Source: an uncultured Lewinella sp.
GTDB taxonomy: Bacteria > Bacteroidota > Bacteroidia > Chitinophagales > Saprospiraceae
DNA length: 8,403 bases
Assembly (NCBI GenBank): GCA_938021455.1
Contig: CALIGP010000423.1
Location: 1-8,403, forward strand
Direction of reading: 5' to 3'
This document shows, piece by piece, positions 6,489 to 8,403 of this stretch. A program made the position numbers and the translations under genes. Numbering within the stretch: the stretch's first letter is position 1; every line of letters starts with the position of its first letter. A model generated the notes under the pieces. The model saw nothing but the letters and a program-made list of their open reading frames with translations. It had not been told where the DNA came from and made no database searches.

Positions 6489-7856
6489 TTACTTTGCTTC
6501 GGGCTGACTTTGCTTCTTGATCTCGGCCATTTCCTTTAGCAGTTTGGCGCCATCAATGATCTGCTGTTCCGTATCCTGTACTGGCTGGCCAATAGCGTTA
6601 AGTTGCTCCAGAAAGGCATCTCGCTGAACCATGAACTCGGGCAGCAGGCTATCGGGCATCGCCTTGGCCGGCGGGAAACGCAATTTGGTATGGTCAATTT
6701 GGCGGTTGTCTTTCCAGAAGCGGAAGCAAACGTGCGGGCCAGTGGCTAGACCCGTGCTACCAACGTAACCGATGGTTTCCCCCTGCTTGACGCGACTGCC
6801 TACTTTTTGGCCGTCCGCAAATTTCTGCATGTGCAGATATTGAGTGGTGTACTGTTTGCTGTGGCGAACCTTAACAAAGTTTCCGTTGCCGCCGCGGCGT
6901 CCGCGCTCTACGATTACACCGTCAGCAACGGCTAAAATTGGCGTTCCATAGGGTGCTGCATAATCTGTTCCCAGGTGGGGGCGTACTCGCTTCAGGACGG
7001 GATGAAAGCGCGTCATATTGAAGGCGCTACTCATCCGACTAAAGCGAACGGGGGACTTCAAGAAGGTAGACTTCATCGGTTCTCCGTTCAGGCCGAAGTA
7101 ACCAGAATAGGTGCTGTCAGGGCTTTCGTACCAGAAAGCGTAGATATCTTCTCCGTCGGTGCTGTAGCGTGCACCAAGGACCATGCCCGGGGCCGCTTCT
7201 TCCCCTTCCACGAATTTCTTTTCGTAAACGAGCTGAAAGGCATCGTTGGGCTGCACGTGGTAAAAATCGATGGACCACTGCAGGGCGTCTTCCATCCGAT
7301 CAGTGAGCGCATAGCTGAGTCCTGCACCAGTCATGGCGTTCCAAAGGTTGCTTTCAATCTGGCCGGCAGCAAGCGCGGTTTCTGTTCTTACGGGGAGACG
7401 AACACGCTCGGTTTTGCCTTCACCCCGTAGATCAAGACGCACGTATTCGTAAATAGAAGGTTGGTAGACGAGGTAGTCCGGCGCATCCGTATCCGGATCG
7501 TCCACAATACTGAATAAACGACCGGCACGGAGGTTACGGACATCTAGCAGCTCGTTGAAAGTATTGGCAGCATCAAAGGTCTGCTGATTGTCCAGCCCTT
7601 GCGCCAGGAGGATGTCCGAAAGGGTTTGACCATTTCGAATGGTATCAACCCTTAGGTTCATCGTATCAATGGCCAGGCCATAACGAACGGTGGGCGACGT
7701 CATCGGAAAGGATGTGTCGGATAGTTGAGGAGCCGGAGGGGCAGGAGATAGCGCTACTAAAGAGTAGACGATGCCGCCACAGATTAACAGGCAAAACGCG
7801 GAAACAAGAGCCACCCGGGGAAGATGGAGTTTCCGCAATCGATGCGGTAAATTCAC
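6489..7856 (-). CDS. M23 family peptidoglycan endopeptidase, MepM/Csd3-like, membrane-anchored
   Basis: A 455-aa protein predicted to cut peptide cross-links in peptidoglycan from the periplasmic side of the inner membrane. One N-terminal membrane segment (about 16-38) is followed by a LysM/OapA-like region (about 70-120, VDTIRNGQTLSDILL). A MepM/Csd3-type middle domain comes next (about 165-245, ending DIYAFWYE), then the peptidase domain (about 285-395). Metal-site motifs are HLGTD (His294, Asp298), the YLHM histidine His342, and GPHVCFRFW (His375). The position of the second His in the usual HxH is Cys377. The C-terminus (400-455) is a charged helical tail. The start is GTG at 7856: the next in-frame Met would remove the membrane anchor. 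A good -7 box lies about 80 bases upstream, so the gene is likely transcribed on its own. No terminator was found directly after its stop. Confidence 0.93.
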   Translation of the reverse strand: MNLPHRLRKLHLPRVALVSAFCLLICGGIVYSLVALSPAPPAPQLSDTSFPMTSPTVRYGLAIDTMNLRVDTIRNGQTLSDILLAQGLDNQQTFDAANTFNELLDVRNLRAGRLFSIVDDPDTDAPDYLVYQPSIYEYVRLDLRGEGKTERVRLPVRTETALAAGQIESNLWNAMTGAGLSYALTDRMEDALQWSIDFYHVQPNDAFQLVYEKKFVEGEEAAPGMVLGARYSTDGEDIYAFWYESPDSTYSGYFGLNGEPMKSTFLKSPVRFSRMSSAFNMTRFHPVLKRVRPHLGTDYAAPYGTPILAVADGVIVERGRRGGNGNFVKVRHSKQYTTQYLHMQKFADGQKVGSRVKQGETIGYVGSTGLATGPHVCFRFWKDNRQIDHTKLRFPPAKAMPDSLLPEFMVQRDAFLEQLNAIGQPVQDTEQQIIDGAKLLKEMAEIKKQSQPEAK

Positions 7857-7933
7857 GTTTGAGTTGTTTCGTTGAGGCGCTTACTCGTCGACGCCACTTT
7901 TTGCTCTTTTTTCGAACCGTAATAGTTCTGGGG

Positions 7934-7941
7934 CAAATATA
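7934..7941 (-). promoter_or_regulatory. Bacteroidota-type -7 promoter box for the M23 peptidase gene
   Basis: The minus strand reads TATATTTG, an exact match to the Bacteroidota -7 consensus TAnnTTTG, and the only exact match I found on that strand in the window. It is about 78 bases upstream of the GTG start, leaving a leader of about 70 bases. No clear TTG is present at the -33 distance; that region is instead occupied by copy B of the 21-bp repeat. Confidence 0.55.
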
Positions 7942-7952
7942 GGAAAAAGTTG

Positions 7953-7973
7953 GGGCGCGAACGCAGGTGCAGG
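7953..7973 (-). repeat. 21-bp dispersed repeat, copy B
   Basis: The minus strand reads CCTGCACCTGCG, then TTCGCGCCC, identical to 1664-1684 except for one base. It ends 11 bases before the TATATTTG box, so it covers the region where a -33 element or a regulator site would be expected for the M23 peptidase gene. Confidence 0.7.
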
Positions 7974-8037
7974 CCAAGGTGAAAAAGCAAGGTGAACCGC
8001 CAGCCAGCTCGGAGAGCTTTGTAACACAGCCCCGGCT

Positions 8038-8403
8038 TCAGCCGGTAGAGGGAGAGGACAAATTACCCTTCCATTCCCGCATCGCCCGCCGAAAAACCAA
8101 ATCCTCCGTTCCACAAGTGATCAGGTCGAAGCCTTTGCCCGCCATTAATTTTGCATCGTCGGGGTCAATGGTGAATATGGCTGAGAACAAACCATGCTGC
8201 TTCGTGGCGGCCAACACCCGGTCAATGATGGCCAGTAAGCCGGGGTCCGAAAAGTCGGCTTTCTTTTCCAGGCCCACGCTTACGCTGAGATCAAAGGGAC
8301 CGACGTAGAGCCCGTCCAGGCCAGGCGTAGCGGCGATGGCTTCCAGGTTGTCAGCAGCGGCAGCCGTTTCGATCATCGCGAAGCAGAGGGTTTGTTCGTT
8401 AGC
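8038..8403 (-). CDS. HpcH/HpaI aldolase family protein, C-terminal part (cut by window edge)
   Basis: The last 121 codons of a class II, metal-dependent aldolase of the HpcH/HpaI (2-oxo acid aldolase/citrate lyase beta-like) family, which cleaves 2-keto-3-deoxy acids to pyruvate plus an aldehyde. The frame is open to the window edge (ANEQTLCFAMIET), so the true start lies beyond 8403. The family core is plain: MIET with the metal-binding Glu, then GLYVGPFDLSVSVG with the metal-binding Asp exactly 26 residues later, the spacing of Glu149 and Asp175 in E. coli HpaI. The exact substrate cannot be given; dihydroxyheptenedioate, dehydro-deoxy-glucarate and similar acids are all used in the family. 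A CCGGC/GCCGG hairpin (8032-8045) has the TGA stop in its loop. Confidence 0.92.
   Translation of the reverse strand, partial: ANEQTLCFAMIETAAAADNLEAIAATPGLDGLYVGPFDLSVSVGLEKKADFSDPGLLAIIDRVLAATKQHGLFSAIFTIDPDDAKLMAGKGFDLITCGTEDLVFRRAMREWKGNLSSPSTG

Noticed and set aside
8006..8045. Hairpins AGCTC/GAGCT and CCGGC/GCCGG after the aldolase gene, as an intrinsic terminator
   Set aside because: Neither is followed by a T-run in the direction of transcription; the stop codon in the loop of the second may be accidental.

Overview
This window reads as a piece of a Bacteroidota chromosome, most likely from the Saprospiria/Lewinella-like part of the phylum. That placement is inference. It rests on the intermediate base composition, the absence of strong Shine-Dalgarno sequences at the starts, and one good match to the Bacteroidota -7 promoter box (TAnnTTTG). 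All six genes lie on the minus strand, so transcription runs from high to low coordinates. There are no RNA genes, insertion sequences or CRISPR arrays that I can support.

Layout in the direction of transcription. (1) 8403-8038: the C-terminal part of an HpcH/HpaI-family class II aldolase, cut by the window edge. (2) 7856-6489: an inner-membrane-anchored M23 (MepM/Csd3-like) peptidoglycan endopeptidase with its own likely promoter; its usual HxH motif reads HxC. (3) 6281-3882: a 799-aa protein with a long helical N-terminal half, an AAA+/STAND-like ATPase core with an altered Walker A, and a C-terminal winged-helix-like end. (4) 3885-3154: a small MscS-type channel-like membrane protein whose start overlaps the ATPase stop by 4 bases (ATGA). 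(5) 3099-1765: a multi-pass cation:proton antiporter with unusual ion-site residues. (6) 1571-1026: a small calcineurin-like metallophosphoesterase. (7) 985-5: MoaA, the first enzyme of molybdenum cofactor synthesis.

The most interesting part is the ATPase/MscS pair. Translational coupling of a soluble signalling-type NTPase to a pore-forming membrane protein suggests a nucleotide-controlled channel. The antiporter follows after only 54 bases and may belong to the same ion-flux unit. The aldolase, M23 peptidase, phosphoesterase and moaA look like ordinary housekeeping genes, unrelated to each other in function.

The spacers hold unusual small structure. There is a six-unit octamer tandem repeat that includes the antiporter stop codon, and a shorter octamer repeat before the antiporter start. 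A 21-bp sequence occurs twice in opposite orientation (20 of 21 identical); one copy lies just upstream of the M23 promoter box. Two hairpin-plus-T-run signals face the wrong way upstream of the ATPase gene. No gap between genes exceeds 300 bases.
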